This document shows, piece after piece, positions 29,386 through 39,544 of a stretch of 64,000 nt of DNA. Positions within the stretch are counted from its first letter, which is position 1; every line of letters begins with the position of its first letter. Made by a program: the position numbers and the translations under genes. Under the pieces are notes generated by a model that saw nothing but the letters and a program-made list of their open reading frames with translations, searched no databases and was not told where the DNA came from. The stretch covers positions 159,617 to 223,616 of the forward strand of contig JBAOID010000041.1 of NCBI GenBank assembly GCA_037045435.1, read 5' to 3'. This stretch comes from CBDUEF01 sp018063485 (GTDB lineage Bacteria > Pseudomonadota > Alphaproteobacteria > Rhodobacterales > Rhodobacteraceae).

Positions 29386-30906
29386 GTGAAATACTGGAAC
29401 CTTGCGGGCAGCACCGCAGCAATTGCCCTGATGTCTGGAACCGGCGCTTTTGCCGATGTCACTCCAGAGCAGGTCTGGCAAAATTGGCAAGATATGTCGG
29501 CCTCTTATGGTCAGACCATGACCGCCACCTCGGCCACCCGCAGCGGCGACACGCTGGTTGTCGAAGGGCTCGAAGTGAAAACCGACGAAGATGGTTTCGT
29601 CATGCAAGGGACTATCGAGAAGGTGAACTTCCGTGACAAGGGCGATGGCTCGGTGGAAATCACCATGTCCGACAGTTATCCTTTGACCCTGACCCTGCCG
29701 CCCAAAGCCGATGAGGAGGGTGCAAAACCCACCGACTTGACCATAGCAATCTCGCAACCTGGCATGATGATGACTGCCAGCGGCACGCCCGAAGCAACCA
29801 GCTATGACTATAGCGCGCCATCGGCCACCGTAAAACTTGAGGCGATCGAGGGTGTCGATGCGGACAAGGTTGATGCGACCGTCGAGGCAACGCTGACCAA
29901 TCTGAAAGGCAAATATCTGGTTGATGGCGATGAGACTGCGCGAAAAGTGACTTCTGGTCTTTCGATTGGCGGAATGGCCTTGGCAGTCATAGCCAATGAC
30001 GCCGAAACCGACTCTGATGTACGGATCACCGCCAATATCGCCGATATCTCCACCAGTTCAGAAAGCAACCTTCTGGGCCCCGATTCAATGGTCGATCTGG
30101 CCAAGGCCTTGGCCGATGGCATGACAATCAAGGGGCTGTTCTCGCATGGGGCAACGGAATTCGACATATCAGTCACAGAAAGCGATAAGCCCACAACCAT
30201 CAAAGGCTCTGCTGCAAGCGGAACCATGAACCTCGAAATGGACGCCAGCCATTTCGCCTATGGTGTCGGCAGCAAGGGCGTGGCGATTGCGATTTCTTCA
30301 CCGGATATCCCCGTCCCCGAAGTCAAAGCCACTTATGACGAAACCTCGTTCAGCATGTTGATGCCGGTTGGAAAAACCGCCGCCCCGGCAGATGCGGGCC
30401 TTATGATGCGGATCGTTGGTCTGGCGGTTTCAGATGAGATCTGGGGCATGATCGACCCGGCGGGATCCCTGCCGCATGATCCGGCGACCGTTGCCCTTGA
30501 CACCAAAGGCACGGTAACGATGACGTCAAACCTGTTTGATGAGGCCGAGATGGCCGCATTGGGCGAAGCCCCTCCGGGCCAGATCAATTCGCTTGATCTG
30601 CTTGAGCTGAAAGCCTCTGCCATCGGCGCTGAATTGACGGGCTCTGGCGCGTTGACCTTTGACAACACCGACACCACCACCTTTGAAGGCATACCAACGC
30701 CCACCGGCACGCTTGATTTCAAACTGGTTGGAGCAAATGCCCTGATGGACAAGCTGAAAACCATGGGTCTGGTCAGTGATGACGACCTTATGGGTGCAAG
30801 GATGATGATGGGCATGTTCGCCAATGCCACCGGCGAGGATGAATTGTCCTCCAGGGTCGAGTTCAAGGACAAGGGCCTGTTCGTGAACGGGCAGAAAATG
30901 CAATAA
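29386..30906 (+). CDS. DUF2125 family exported protein
   Basis: 506 residues starting MKYWNLAGSTAAIALM with a signal peptide ending GAFA. The start of the mature protein, DVTPEQVWQNWQDMSASYGQTM, and the repeated beta-rich pattern (VEGLEVKTDEDGF, FDISVTESDKPTTIKGSAAS) match DUF2125, a family common in Rhodobacteraceae. Ser/Thr/Gly/Ala-rich with very few aromatic residues; no cysteine seen in the mature part. Probably periplasmic or outer-membrane associated. Function unknown. Followed by a strong hairpin. Confidence 0.75.
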   Translation: MKYWNLAGSTAAIALMSGTGAFADVTPEQVWQNWQDMSASYGQTMTATSATRSGDTLVVEGLEVKTDEDGFVMQGTIEKVNFRDKGDGSVEITMSDSYPLTLTLPPKADEEGAKPTDLTIAISQPGMMMTASGTPEATSYDYSAPSATVKLEAIEGVDADKVDATVEATLTNLKGKYLVDGDETARKVTSGLSIGGMALAVIANDAETDSDVRITANIADISTSSESNLLGPDSMVDLAKALADGMTIKGLFSHGATEFDISVTESDKPTTIKGSAASGTMNLEMDASHFAYGVGSKGVAIAISSPDIPVPEVKATYDETSFSMLMPVGKTAAPADAGLMMRIVGLAVSDEIWGMIDPAGSLPHDPATVALDTKGTVTMTSNLFDEAEMAALGEAPPGQINSLDLLELKASAIGAELTGSGALTFDNTDTTTFEGIPTPTGTLDFKLVGANALMDKLKTMGLVSDDDLMGARMMMGMFANATGEDELSSRVEFKDKGLFVNGQKMQ

Positions 30907-30922
30907 CACCGCCTTTGGATTT

Positions 30923-30957
30923 CGGGCCGCCCGGCACTGCTGGGCGGTCTTTTCTTT
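30923..30957 (+). terminator. Rho-independent terminator after the DUF2125 gene
   Basis: A stem built from GCCGCCC (26-32 of this stretch, 30926-30932) and GGGCGGT (30942-30948), with more pairing toward the loop, followed by TCTTTTCTTT. It is 20 bp after the stop. Confidence 0.75.
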
Positions 30958-31080
30958 GCCGGGTCGGCGGCCAAATGCCGGTGATTACACTGGCGAACCT
31001 TGATCTTTGCCGCGAAATCCCAACCTTGTGAGCAGATCCTTGAACAACGGGGCGGCAGCGCATCGCCCGGAAAGCAGCCC

Positions 31081-32425
31081 ATGGCCGATACGCTTGCAAC
31101 CCTGACCGATGCTTTGCTACTTGCCGCCAAAAACGCTGGGGCCGAGGCGGCGGATGCTTTGGCAGTCACCGGAATCTCGCAGTCCATTCAACTGCGCGGC
31201 GGCAAGCTTGAACAGGCAGAACGGGCTGAGGCCACCGAAATTGGTCTGCGGGTGCTGATGGGGGGGCGGCAGGCCTGCGTTTCGGCTTCTGATGTCTCGG
31301 GCCGCACCATCACCCAACTGGCCGAGCGCGCCGTCGCCATGGCGCGCGAGGCCCCGGATGATCCGTATGTCGGCCTCGCCAGCCCCGAGCAGATAGCCCG
31401 CGATTGGTCACTGGATCGTTCTGGAACTGTATGATCCGTCAGACGAACCCAGCGCCGCCGCCCTGCAAGACGACGCCCGTGACGCCGAAGCTGCGGCGCT
31501 CTCTGCGGGCGCGATCACGCAAGTTGAAGCCGCAGCCAGCTATGGCCGCCAACAAATGCACCTTGCCGCCAGCAACGGCTTTTCAGGCGGCTATGCCCGC
31601 TCATCGCGATCCATTTCCGCCGTGGCCTTCACCGGCGAGGGCACCGGGATGGAGCGCGACTGGGCCGGTGAAGGTCGCATCTGGCAGTCCGATCTGCCCA
31701 GCGCCGAAAGCATCGGCACCCTTGCAGGCGAACGTGCCCTTGCCCGTGCGGGCGCAACCAAGCCGAAAACCGGCACCTATCCCGTATTGTTTGATGAGCG
31801 CATCGCGTCCTCACTGATCGGCCATCTGCTTTCGGCAATCAACGGGGCTGCGATTGCGCGCGGGGCGTCATGGCTGCGCGATGCGCTTGGCCAGCAGATT
31901 CTGCCCGCACATCTGTCGGTAATCGAAGACCCGCACCGCCCACGCATCTCGGGTTCGCGCCCGTTTGATGGCGAGGGTCTGCCCACAAGGCGTCGGCTGG
32001 TGGTGGAAAACGGCGTGCTGACGGGCTGGACACTTGATCTTGGCACGGCGCGCAAACTGGGGATGCAATCGACCGCCAACGCGTCGCGCGGCACCTCCTC
32101 GCCGCCCTCGCCCGCAACCTCGAATATTGATCTGACCCAAGGCAGTGCCAGTCGCGCTGATCTGATCCGCGATATGGGCACCGGGCTTTTGATCACTTCG
32201 ATGATCGGATCAACCATCAACCCCACCACCGGGGATTACTCGCGAGGGGCTTCGGGTTTCTGGGTTGAAAACGGTGTGATCCTGCATCCGGTGAATGAAT
32301 GCACCATCGCAGGCAATCTGCGCGACATGCTGCTGCGGATCATCCCGGCCAATGATGCGAAACCGCATCTTTCCACCCGTGTTCCCAGCTTGCTGATCGA
32401 CGGGATGACCCTTGCCGGAGCGTGA
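31081..32425 (+). CDS. pmbA: Metalloprotease-family protein PmbA/TldE (frameshifted)
   Basis: ATG 31081. Two frames join when one base near 31417 is removed, giving DWSLDVLELYDPSDE across the join and 447 residues, the usual TldE/PmbA size. Family features are ALAVTGISQSIQLRGGKLEQ, MHLAASNGFSGGYARS, GSRPFDGEGLPTRR and GASGFWVENGVILHPVNE. With TldD it forms a heterodimeric protease that processes small peptides and degrades the antitoxin CcdA in E. coli. TldD is not in this window. The cysQ-like gene overlaps its 3' end. Confidence 0.88.
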
Positions 32426-33187
32426 TCTTGCCCTATTGACCGAGGCTGCCCGCGAGGCCGGGCGCATTGCGATGCGCTATTGGCAAAAGGCGCCGGCGGT
32501 CTGGAACAAACCCGATCAAAGTCCCGGTGACCGAGGCGGACCATGGCGGTAAATGACATGCTGCACGCGCGCCTGATGGCAGCGCGTCCCGAATATGGCT
32601 GGCTGTCCGAGGAAACCCCCGACCGCAGCGCGCGGCTTGATCAAACTCATGTCTTCATCATCGACCCTATCGACGGCACCCGCGCCTTTATCGCTGGCGA
32701 GCGGCATTTTTCCCATTCCCTTGCCATTGCCCGCCTGGGCGAAGTTGTCGCGGCTGCGGTATATCTTCCGGCTTTGGACCGCCTTTACCTTGCCAGCAAG
32801 GATGGCCCCGCGCTGGCTGATGGTGAACCGATCCACGCCTCGAACAAAGGGCTGGGGGATGCACCCAATATTCTGACGTCAAAGGCCAGCCTTGATCCGG
32901 GCTACTGGACCGATCCGCCGATATTCCAACGCAGTTTTCGGGCCTCGCTGGCCTATCGGCTATGTCTGGTAGCAGATGGATCTTTTGACGCGATGCTGTC
33001 GTTTCGCGATGCTTGGGAGTGGGACACGGCGGCGGGTAGCCTGATTGCGGCGCGCGCGGGGGCGGTGGTGACTGACGGGCGGGGTGGTGCGTTGCGCTAC
33101 AATTCCGCCAATGCCCAATCACCGGGGATTTTCGCATCCAGCCCGACGCTGCACCGCGATCTCATTGCCCTGCGGAAACCGGCATAA
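32412..33187 (+). CDS. cysQ: Inositol monophosphatase-family phosphatase, CysQ-like (two frameshifts)
   Basis: Starts at TTG 32412 (LPERDLALLTEAAREAGRIA), overlapping the pmbA stop, since no ATG fits. Extra bases near 32523-32526 and 32545-32546 are needed to join PAVWNKPDQSPVTEAD to AVNDMLHARL. The metal-binding blocks are WLSEE, FIIDPIDGTRAF and WEWDTAAGSLIA. The corrected length is 257 residues. Members remove the 3' phosphate from PAP (recycling of the sulfotransferase by-product) or dephosphorylate inositol phosphate. CysQ is preferred on overall resemblance, not on a decisive residue. Confidence 0.82.
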
Positions 33188-33212
33188 AAAAGGGCCGCCC
33201 GAAGGCAGCCCC
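33186..33212 (-). terminator. Rho-independent terminator of the DEAD-box helicase gene
   Basis: On the minus strand GGGCTGCC, loop TTCG and GGCGGCCC (33192-33211) are followed by TTTTTT. It also lies just after the cysQ-like stop on the plus strand. Confidence 0.8.
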
Positions 33213-33220
33213 GTTTCAGA

Positions 33221-35562
33221 TCAGGTTTTCGGCTTTTTCGGTGGCACGAACCGCTTGGACGTATCCTTGGCATCCGCCCGAGGTGCGGCTGGCCGCGCCG
33301 GTTTGCCAAAGGTCTTTCCCTCGCTCCCATGCGATTTGAACCCGGCAGCACGGGCGGGTTTGCCCTCACCGCCTTGGGATTTGAAACCAGCCGAGCGCGG
33401 CTTGGCGGGAGCATCGGATTTCCAGCGTGGCTTTGCCTCGGCATCTCCGCGCGGCGCATAGGGCTTGCGGTCGCCCTCCTCGCGTTTGACATAGGGTTTC
33501 GCGCCCTCGGCACGTGGCGCATAGGGCTTGCGGTCGCCCTCCTCGCGTTTGACATAGGGCTTTGCCCCCTCGGCACGCGGCGCATAGGGCTTGCGGTCGC
33601 CCTCCTCGCGTTTGACATAGGGCTTTGCCCCCTCGAGCGGCCTACGCGGCGCATAGGGCTTGCGGTCGCCATCTTCGCGCTTGGCATAGGGCTTGGCGGC
33701 GCGCGCAGCATAGGGTTTGCTGTCGCCATCCTCACGCTTGGCAAAGGGTTTGGGCGGGGCTGCGCGCGGCGGTTTCGGAGCCTCAACCGGGGCCACTTCG
33801 CTGGCCTGCAACGGGTTGTAACGCGGCGCATCCTCGTCAACGATGCGCGATGGCTTCGGCACATAGGCCGGCTTTTCCGCCCGCACCGGGGGGCGTTCTG
33901 CCGGCACACGCTCTGCCACTTTACGCGGTGCACGTTCGGGGGTCTTGCGGGGCGCGCGCTCAGGGCGATCAAGATCGGGCTCGCCCGCCATCCGCTCCAT
34001 CATCACGCCGTTTTCCAATTCAAGCGTGGCACCGAATTTTCCGGCCAAACCTTCGGCGATCTGCACGAAAGTGCGGTCTTCCTGCACCCGAATGGCGCCA
34101 ATCCCGTCCTTGGTGATCCCGCCCGCATCGCAAATTTTCGGCAACAGCCAGCGCGCCTCGGCCCGACCCGAGCGGCCAACCGACAACGCAAACCACACGC
34201 TTGCGCCAAATTCATTCGCGCTCACGCGGCGGCGAAGGCTCGCGCCCCGGACCAACCTGATCCGACAAGACCTCGGGCGCGGAACGCCCCTCGCGCCACA
34301 GCTTGATGAAGGCCCCGGCAACTTGTTCCGGGCCGAATTGCTCCAGCAACACGCCCGCCATTTCCATCTCGTCACTCAGATCCAGACCCAGGATCGGATG
34401 CTCCAGCAGGCGCAGATCGTCCCGAGCCTGAACCTCATCTGCCGAAGGGGCGGCACCCCATTCGGCCACAACCTTGGCCCCTTGCAGCAATCGCTGCGCC
34501 TTCTTGAACTCCGAAGGAGCCACAATCAGCGCCGAAACACCCTTTTGCCCGGCGCGACCGGTGCGACCGGAACGGTGCAGCAGGGTTTCCGAGTTTGACG
34601 GCAGATCGGCATGGATCACCAATTCCAGACCCGGCAAGTCGATCCCACGCGCAGCGACATCGGTGGCGATGCACACATTGGCGCGGCCACTGCGCAAAGC
34701 ACTCAGCGCGTTGGTCCGCTCTTGCTGCGACAACTCCCCCGACAGCGCCACAACCTTGAAGCCGCGATTGCCCATGCGGGCCATCAGATGGTTCACGTTC
34801 ACCCGCGTTTTGCAAAACACGATGGCGGCTTTCGCCTCATAGAACCGCAGGGCATTGAAAATCGCATGTTCGCGGTCGCGCACCGCCACGGAAAGGGCGC
34901 GGTATTCGATATCGACGTGCTGCCTGGCCTCACCCTGGGCCTGAACCCGCAACGCATCACGCTGGAAATCGCCGGCGAGTTTCGCGATCTCTTTCGGCAC
35001 GGTGGCCGAGAACATCATTGTGCGGCGTTCCTCGGGCGAGGTTTCGAGAATATATTCCAGATCCTCGCGAAAGCCGAGATCAAGCATCTCATCGGCCTCA
35101 TCCAGCACCACCACGCGGCAATTGCTCAGATCCAGCGATCTGCGATCAATATGGTCGCGCAAACGGCCTGGTGTCCCGACAACGATATGGGCGCCACGAT
35201 CCAACATGCGCTTTTCGGTGCGGTAATCCATACCGCCGACGCAGGTGGCAATCTTGGCCTCGGTCTGGGCGTAAAGCCATTCCAACTCGCGCGCCACTTG
35301 CAGCGCCAATTCGCGGGTGGGCGCGATGATCAAAGCCATCGGCGTGTCGGCGTAAAGCAGTTTATCGGCACCGCGCAGCAACTCGGCCGCCATGGCAATG
35401 CCGAAAGCCACGGTCTTGCCCGAGCCGGTCTGCGCCGAAACCAGCATGTCGCGGCCCTGCGCCTCATCGGCAAGAACGGCAGACTGAACGGCGGTGAGAG
35501 TTCTCATAGCCCTTGGCTGCGAGGGCCGCAGCCAGAGGCGCGGCGATAGTGTGATTGATCAT
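33221..35562 (-). CDS. DEAD-box RNA helicase with DbpA-like and basic repeat tail (two frameshifts)
   Basis: ATG 35562 (MINHTIAAPLAAALAAKGYEN); extra bases near 35500-35502 and 34217-34220 must be removed, giving about 779 residues. Helicase motifs in order: TAVQ (Q motif), SAQTGSGKT (I), PTRELA (Ia), TPGRL (Ib), VLDEADEML (II), FSATVP (III), IVFCKTR (IV), ATDVAARGIDLPG (V), HRSGRTGRAG (VI). A DbpA-type RNA-binding domain (GASVWFALSVGRSGRAE) follows. The last 250 residues are Pro/Arg/Lys-rich, with several 21-residue repeats. Probably a ribosome-assembly or mRNA-decay helicase. Confidence 0.88.
33466..33745 (-). repeat. Tandem 63-bp coding repeat (21-residue basic/acidic units)
   Basis: Within the helicase tail, units of the form KPYVKREEGDRKPYAPR plus AEGA repeat. 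Three are near identical at the DNA level (63-bp period) and three are more diverged (KPYAKREDGD, KPFAKREDGD). Near identity suggests recent expansion. Low-complexity RNA-binding tails of this kind are common on DEAD-box proteins. Confidence 0.85.
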
Positions 35563-35802
35563 GTCTTTTCCTGAAAGGGATGCGGAACGCCCACACCCAT
35601 GAAGCACCATTGCACCGGCACCTCATTCCCTTTCGCAAGCCAGCCTCCCCGCCGCTTGCCCCGGAATTCTCGGGCCGAAGCGGGCCACATACAGGGAAAA
35701 GGCGGGTTTGTATAGAGCCGCTGCCAAACTGCCGCAACTCAGCGCCTTGACCCTGCCCCGCCAGCCGTTACCCTGCGCGCGAACCCTCAATCAGGAACCA
35801 TC

Positions 35803-36048
35803 ATGGCCCAACGTCTGCACCTCGTCTTTGGTGGCGAACTCGTCAATCCGCAAGGCAATGTCTTCAAGGATGTCAGCAAACTCCATGTTGTCGGAATTTT
35901 TCCAGACTATGCCTCGGCGTTCAAAGCATGGAAAGCCGAAGCACAGCGCACGGTTGATAGCGCAGAGACCCGCTATTTCATCGCCCATCTGCACAAGCTG
36001 CGCGAAGAGGCGCAGCCGGATTCGAAAACCGATCAGATGGGGGTTTGA
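35803..36048 (+). CDS. DUF4170 family small protein
   Basis: 81 residues from ATG 35803: MAQRLHLVFGGELVNP, KDVSKLHVVGIFPDYASAFKAWKAEAQRT shortened by family standards to a compact soluble fold, ending RYFIAHLHKL plus an acidic tail. DUF4170 proteins are small alphaproteobacterial proteins usually found just upstream of the Kdo transferase and lpxK genes, as here (13 bp to waaA). Function unknown; a role in lipid A/Kdo assembly is suggested by context only. Confidence 0.85.
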   Translation: MAQRLHLVFGGELVNPQGNVFKDVSKLHVVGIFPDYASAFKAWKAEAQRTVDSAETRYFIAHLHKLREEAQPDSKTDQMGV

Positions 36049-36061
36049 AGGGTAGTTCCTG

Positions 36062-37255
36062 ATGGCTCTTTCGCTTGGGCGCAGACTTTACAATTTCTCC
36101 AACCGTCATGATACCTCGCGCACGATGGCATGGGGAACACGACCTGACGGCCAATTGGTCTGGCTACATGCGCCGGGGCCAACGCCCCTTGCAGGATTGA
36201 TCGAATTGGCGCGACGGCTGCATATCGAGCAGGGCATTACCGTGCTTTTGACCAGCGCCACGCCGCCCGAAGGCAATTGCCCCTATCTGATCCATTCACT
36301 GCCGCCGGTTGACAGTTTGCAAGGGGTTCAGAGTTTCCTGAACCACTGGAAGCCTGGTCTTGTGTTGGTGACAGACGGGGAGATACGCCCGGTGCTGTTT
36401 TCGGAAGCGAGTGCGCGCGGGCTGCCGTTGATCATGGCCGAAGCCCGGATACCTTATCTGACCCTTGGCCGCGAGGGGTGGTTTCCAGGTCTCATGCGGG
36501 AGGCCTTGCAAGCGGTGCGCCAGATACACGCTCTGGACGACTCGGCGGCAAGGTCATTTCGCAATGCGGGGGCCATTTCGGTCAAGTCATCAGGCCGGAT
36601 GGAAGAACGAAGCACCGCGCTGCCTTGCCACGAAGGCGAGCGGATGGCATTGACCGACCTGATCACGACCCGACCGGTTTGGCTTGCCGCAGCAGTGCCC
36701 GAGGCGGAGGAAGAGGCGGTGATCGCGGCCCATCGGTCAGCTCTGCGTCTTGCGCATCGGTTGTTGCTGATTCTGGTGCCCGAAGACCCATCGCGGGCAG
36801 ACATTCTGACGCAAAAAATGGAGGAAACCGAAGGCTGGACCGTGGCGCGGCGCGGTTTGGAGCAAGAGCCTCTGCCGGACACCGAGGTCTACATACCTGA
36901 TAGTGCCAGTGAATACGGGCTTTGGTATCGCCTCGCCCCGATCACCTTTCTGGGGGGCAGCCTGTTCGGGGAGGGGAGTGCCCGCAATCCACTGGAGCCT
37001 GCGGCTCTTGGATCAGCCATTGTGCACGGGCCGCGACCCGGACGCTTTGGGGCGGCGCTTGATCGTCTTGGCGCGGCACGGGCCTCGCGAGCGGTCACTA
37101 CATCCACAGAACTTGCCGACGCTTTGAGCGATCTTCAGGCCGCAGACCGAACCGCGCGGCTGGCTCATGCCGCTTGGGCTGTGGCCTCGGACGGGGTGGA
37201 GGTGACCGAGGAAATTCTGGCATTGGTGCGAAACCTGATTGGCGTCGAGACGTGA
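36062..37255 (+). CDS. waaA: 3-deoxy-D-manno-octulosonic acid transferase
   Basis: 397 residues. GT-B glycosyltransferase: LVWLHAPGPTPLAGLIELARRL at the N-terminal domain, WKPGLVLVTDGEIRPVLFSEA in the middle, and VWLAAAVPEAEEEAVIAAH, ITFLGGSLFGEGSARNPLEPAALGSAIVHGP in the C-terminal nucleotide-sugar domain, where the Glu of the NPLEPA block binds CMP-Kdo. WaaA adds Kdo to lipid A precursor at the inner membrane. I see no N-terminal membrane anchor, and the protein is a little shorter than E. coli WaaA (425). The stop overlaps lpxK as GTGA. Confidence 0.88.
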   Translation: MALSLGRRLYNFSNRHDTSRTMAWGTRPDGQLVWLHAPGPTPLAGLIELARRLHIEQGITVLLTSATPPEGNCPYLIHSLPPVDSLQGVQSFLNHWKPGLVLVTDGEIRPVLFSEASARGLPLIMAEARIPYLTLGREGWFPGLMREALQAVRQIHALDDSAARSFRNAGAISVKSSGRMEERSTALPCHEGERMALTDLITTRPVWLAAAVPEAEEEAVIAAHRSALRLAHRLLLILVPEDPSRADILTQKMEETEGWTVARRGLEQEPLPDTEVYIPDSASEYGLWYRLAPITFLGGSLFGEGSARNPLEPAALGSAIVHGPRPGRFGAALDRLGAARASRAVTTSTELADALSDLQAADRTARLAHAAWAVASDGVEVTEEILALVRNLIGVET

Positions 37256-38238
37256 CCCGCGCACCGGCGTTTTGGAACAGGCGGATGCCGGGGGTAATGG
37301 CGCGGATCCTGGCGCCCTTGGGCTGGATCTATGCCGCGACCACGGCGCATCGGTTGCGCAGGGCTGGATATGCTGCGCGGGTGCCTGTGATTTGTGTGGG
37401 CAATATCAATGTTGGCGGAACGGGCAAGACCCCGACCACGATTGCTTTGATAGAGAGGTTGCTGGCGCGCGGACAACGGGTTTGGGTTGTCAGCAGGGGG
37501 CATGGCGGATCATTGGCGGGGCCGGTACAGGTGGATATTCACCGGCACCTTGCCGATCAGGTGGGGGACGAGCCTTTGCTGCTGGCCGCCTTCGCGCCGA
37601 CTGTCGTGGCCAAGGATCGCGCGGCCGGGGTGAGGGTGGCCGAAGCGGGCGGGGCTTCGGTGATCTTGCTGGATGACGGGTTTCAAAATCCGACCGTAGA
37701 CAAGAGCCTGTCGATTGTCGTCGTTGACGCCGAGACCGGGTTTGGCAACGGGTGCTGCTTGCCTGCCGGGCCTTTGCGCGAACCGGTCGCGGTGGGTTTG
37801 GCGCGGGCCGAACTGGTGGTGGTGATTGGGGATGAGGCGGCGCAGGCGGGGTTTGGGCGCAACTGGGGCGCAGAAATTTCGTTGCCAGTTCTGACGGCCA
37901 GCTTGCGGCCCCTTGCGATGGGAATGGGCTGGGCGGGAGAGCGGGTGATTGCCTTTGCCGGGATCGGAAGGCCCGAGAAATTCTTTGCCACGCTGCGGGC
38001 CGAGGGCGCGGTGATCTTGCGGGCCGAGGCTTTGGGCGATCATGCGTCGCTGAGCACGACCCTTTTGACACGGTTGGAGATCGAGGCGCTGGCCAAGGGG
38101 GCGCAATTGGTCACCACGGAAAAAGACGCCACCCGGCTCCCATCTGCATTTCGGGACCGGGTTTTGAGCCTGCCTGTGCGGTTGCATTTCGATGACCCAG
38201 CCCCACTGGAGGCGGCTCTGGATCGGCTTGGATTGTAG
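37252..38238 (+). CDS. lpxK: Tetraacyldisaccharide 4'-kinase
   Basis: 328 residues with GTG start 37252, four bases into the waaA stop region. The P-loop is VGNINVGGTGKTPTTIALIERL near residue 50 (Walker A GGTGKT), then VWVVSRGHGG and VILLDDGFQNP (LpxK DDGFQ motif), FAGIGRPEKFF, and VTTEKDATRLP. It phosphorylates the lipid A disaccharide at the 4' position on the inner face of the inner membrane. Same operon as the DUF4170 gene and waaA. Confidence 0.95.
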   Translation: MTRAPAFWNRRMPGVMARILAPLGWIYAATTAHRLRRAGYAARVPVICVGNINVGGTGKTPTTIALIERLLARGQRVWVVSRGHGGSLAGPVQVDIHRHLADQVGDEPLLLAAFAPTVVAKDRAAGVRVAEAGGASVILLDDGFQNPTVDKSLSIVVVDAETGFGNGCCLPAGPLREPVAVGLARAELVVVIGDEAAQAGFGRNWGAEISLPVLTASLRPLAMGMGWAGERVIAFAGIGRPEKFFATLRAEGAVILRAEALGDHASLSTTLLTRLEIEALAKGAQLVTTEKDATRLPSAFRDRVLSLPVRLHFDDPAPLEAALDRLGL

Positions 38239-38284
38239 CTGACGCCTATCTGTGCGGCTATCTGGGCTAATTCATATCAATGGG

Positions 38285-38402
38285 TTAGAGCGCGTTGTGT
38301 CAAATTGAATTCACCTCGCAACCCGAACGCGTTTGCAAGGACAATCGCTGCCTCGGGTTACGAGGTGAATACATGTCTCTGATTGAACGCAACGCGCATT
38401 AG
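38285..38402. repeat. Imperfect inverted repeat element (MITE- or REP-like)
   Basis: The left arm (38287-38326) contains GCGCGTTG, TCAA and ATTCACCTCGCAACCCGA. The right arm (38353-38402) is its imperfect reverse complement, TCGGGTTACGAGGTGAAT and TTGAACGCAACGCGC. The inner 18-base blocks differ at one position; the spacer is 26 bp. It lies in the 190-bp gap between convergent lpxK and the CoA-transferase gene, where it could fold as a long hairpin. Only one copy is in the window. Confidence 0.65.
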
Positions 38403-38427
38403 AGGCGCGCATCAACGCTTTCTAAAT

Positions 38428-39541
38428 CTATTGATCATGCTCCCCCAGTTTTGGCGCGGGTCTGTCCAGTGATAACTCCGCCCCTGAAAAGCTGATCGGG
38501 GTGCGCACTCCGGGCAAACCACCCGGCGCAATCTGCATCTTGCGCGCCACCACTTGCGGATCGGCGAAAACCTCGGCCAGATCGTTGATCGGGCCAGCGG
38601 GAACGCCTGCGGCTTCACAGGCGCAGAGCAGGTCGGCTTTGGTAAAGCGACGGGTGGCGGCGGTTAAGCGCGACGTCAACTCGGCCCGGTTGGCAATGCG
38701 GTCGGCATTGGCAAGGTAGGCCGCGTCTTCAGCCATCTCGGGCAGACCCAGAAGTGCGCAAAGTTTGCGGTATTGGCCGTCGTTGCCAGTGGCCAGAATG
38801 ATCCAGCCATCGGCACAATCAAACACCGCATAGGGCGCAAGATTGGGATGCGCGTTGCCCATAAGCCCCGGAGGGGTGCCGGTAGCCAGATAGTTCATCG
38901 CCTGATTTGCCATCACCGAGGTGGCCACATCCAACAGCGCCATATCAATATGCTGGCCCTGCCCGGTGCGCCCGCGCTGCACCAAAGCCGCCAGAATAGC
39001 GGTGGCGGAATAGACGCCGGTGAACACATCAGTAACGGCGACACCCACCTTTTGCGGCTGACCATCGGGCGCACCCGTGACAGCACATCAGCCCCGACAT
39101 GCCCTGAATGATGAAATCATACCCCGCACGATGGGCATAGGGGCCGGTTTGGCCAAACCCGGTGATCGAGCAATAAATCAGGCGCGGGTTGATCGCGGCA
39201 AGGCTGGCATAATCCAGCCCGTATTTCGCAAGGCCGCCAACCTTGAAATTCTCGATCACGACATCGGCGTCCTTGATCAGATCACGCACCATCGCCTGCC
39301 CTTCGGCCGTGCGAAAATCGCAAGTGACCGAGCGTTTGCCGCGATTGGTGGCATGGAAATAGGCGGCAGACCGATCCCCGTCATGGTCGATGAAGGGCGG
39401 CCCCCAGCGGCGGGTATCATCGCCTTCGGGAGCCTCGACCTTGATCACATCGGCGCCCAGATCGGCCAGGGTTTGCCCTGCCCATGGCCCGGCAAGGATC
39501 CGGGCCAGTTCAATCACCTTTATTCCATCAAGCGGCGTCAT
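38428..39541 (-). CDS. CaiB/BaiF (class III) CoA-transferase (frameshifted)
   Basis: About 370 residues after removing one base at 39083-39087. The N-terminal MTPLDGIKVIELARILAGPW, DLGADVIKVE, and DTRRWGPPF are the family signature; the catalytic Asp lies in the later NPRLIYCSITGFGQTGPYAHRAGYD region. The C-terminal half covers VGVAVTDVFTGVYSATAILAAL and PAGPINDLAEVFADPQV. It moves CoA between carboxylic acids. The acid is not deducible. It is the last gene of a leftward run with dsbA-like and DUF721 genes. Confidence 0.85.
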
Positions 39542-39544
39542 GGC

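Noticed and set aside
33466..33745. Regular 63-bp repeats that at first look like a CRISPR or satellite array
   Set aside because: There are no unique spacers; the repeats are in frame within the helicase tail and keep the protein pattern.
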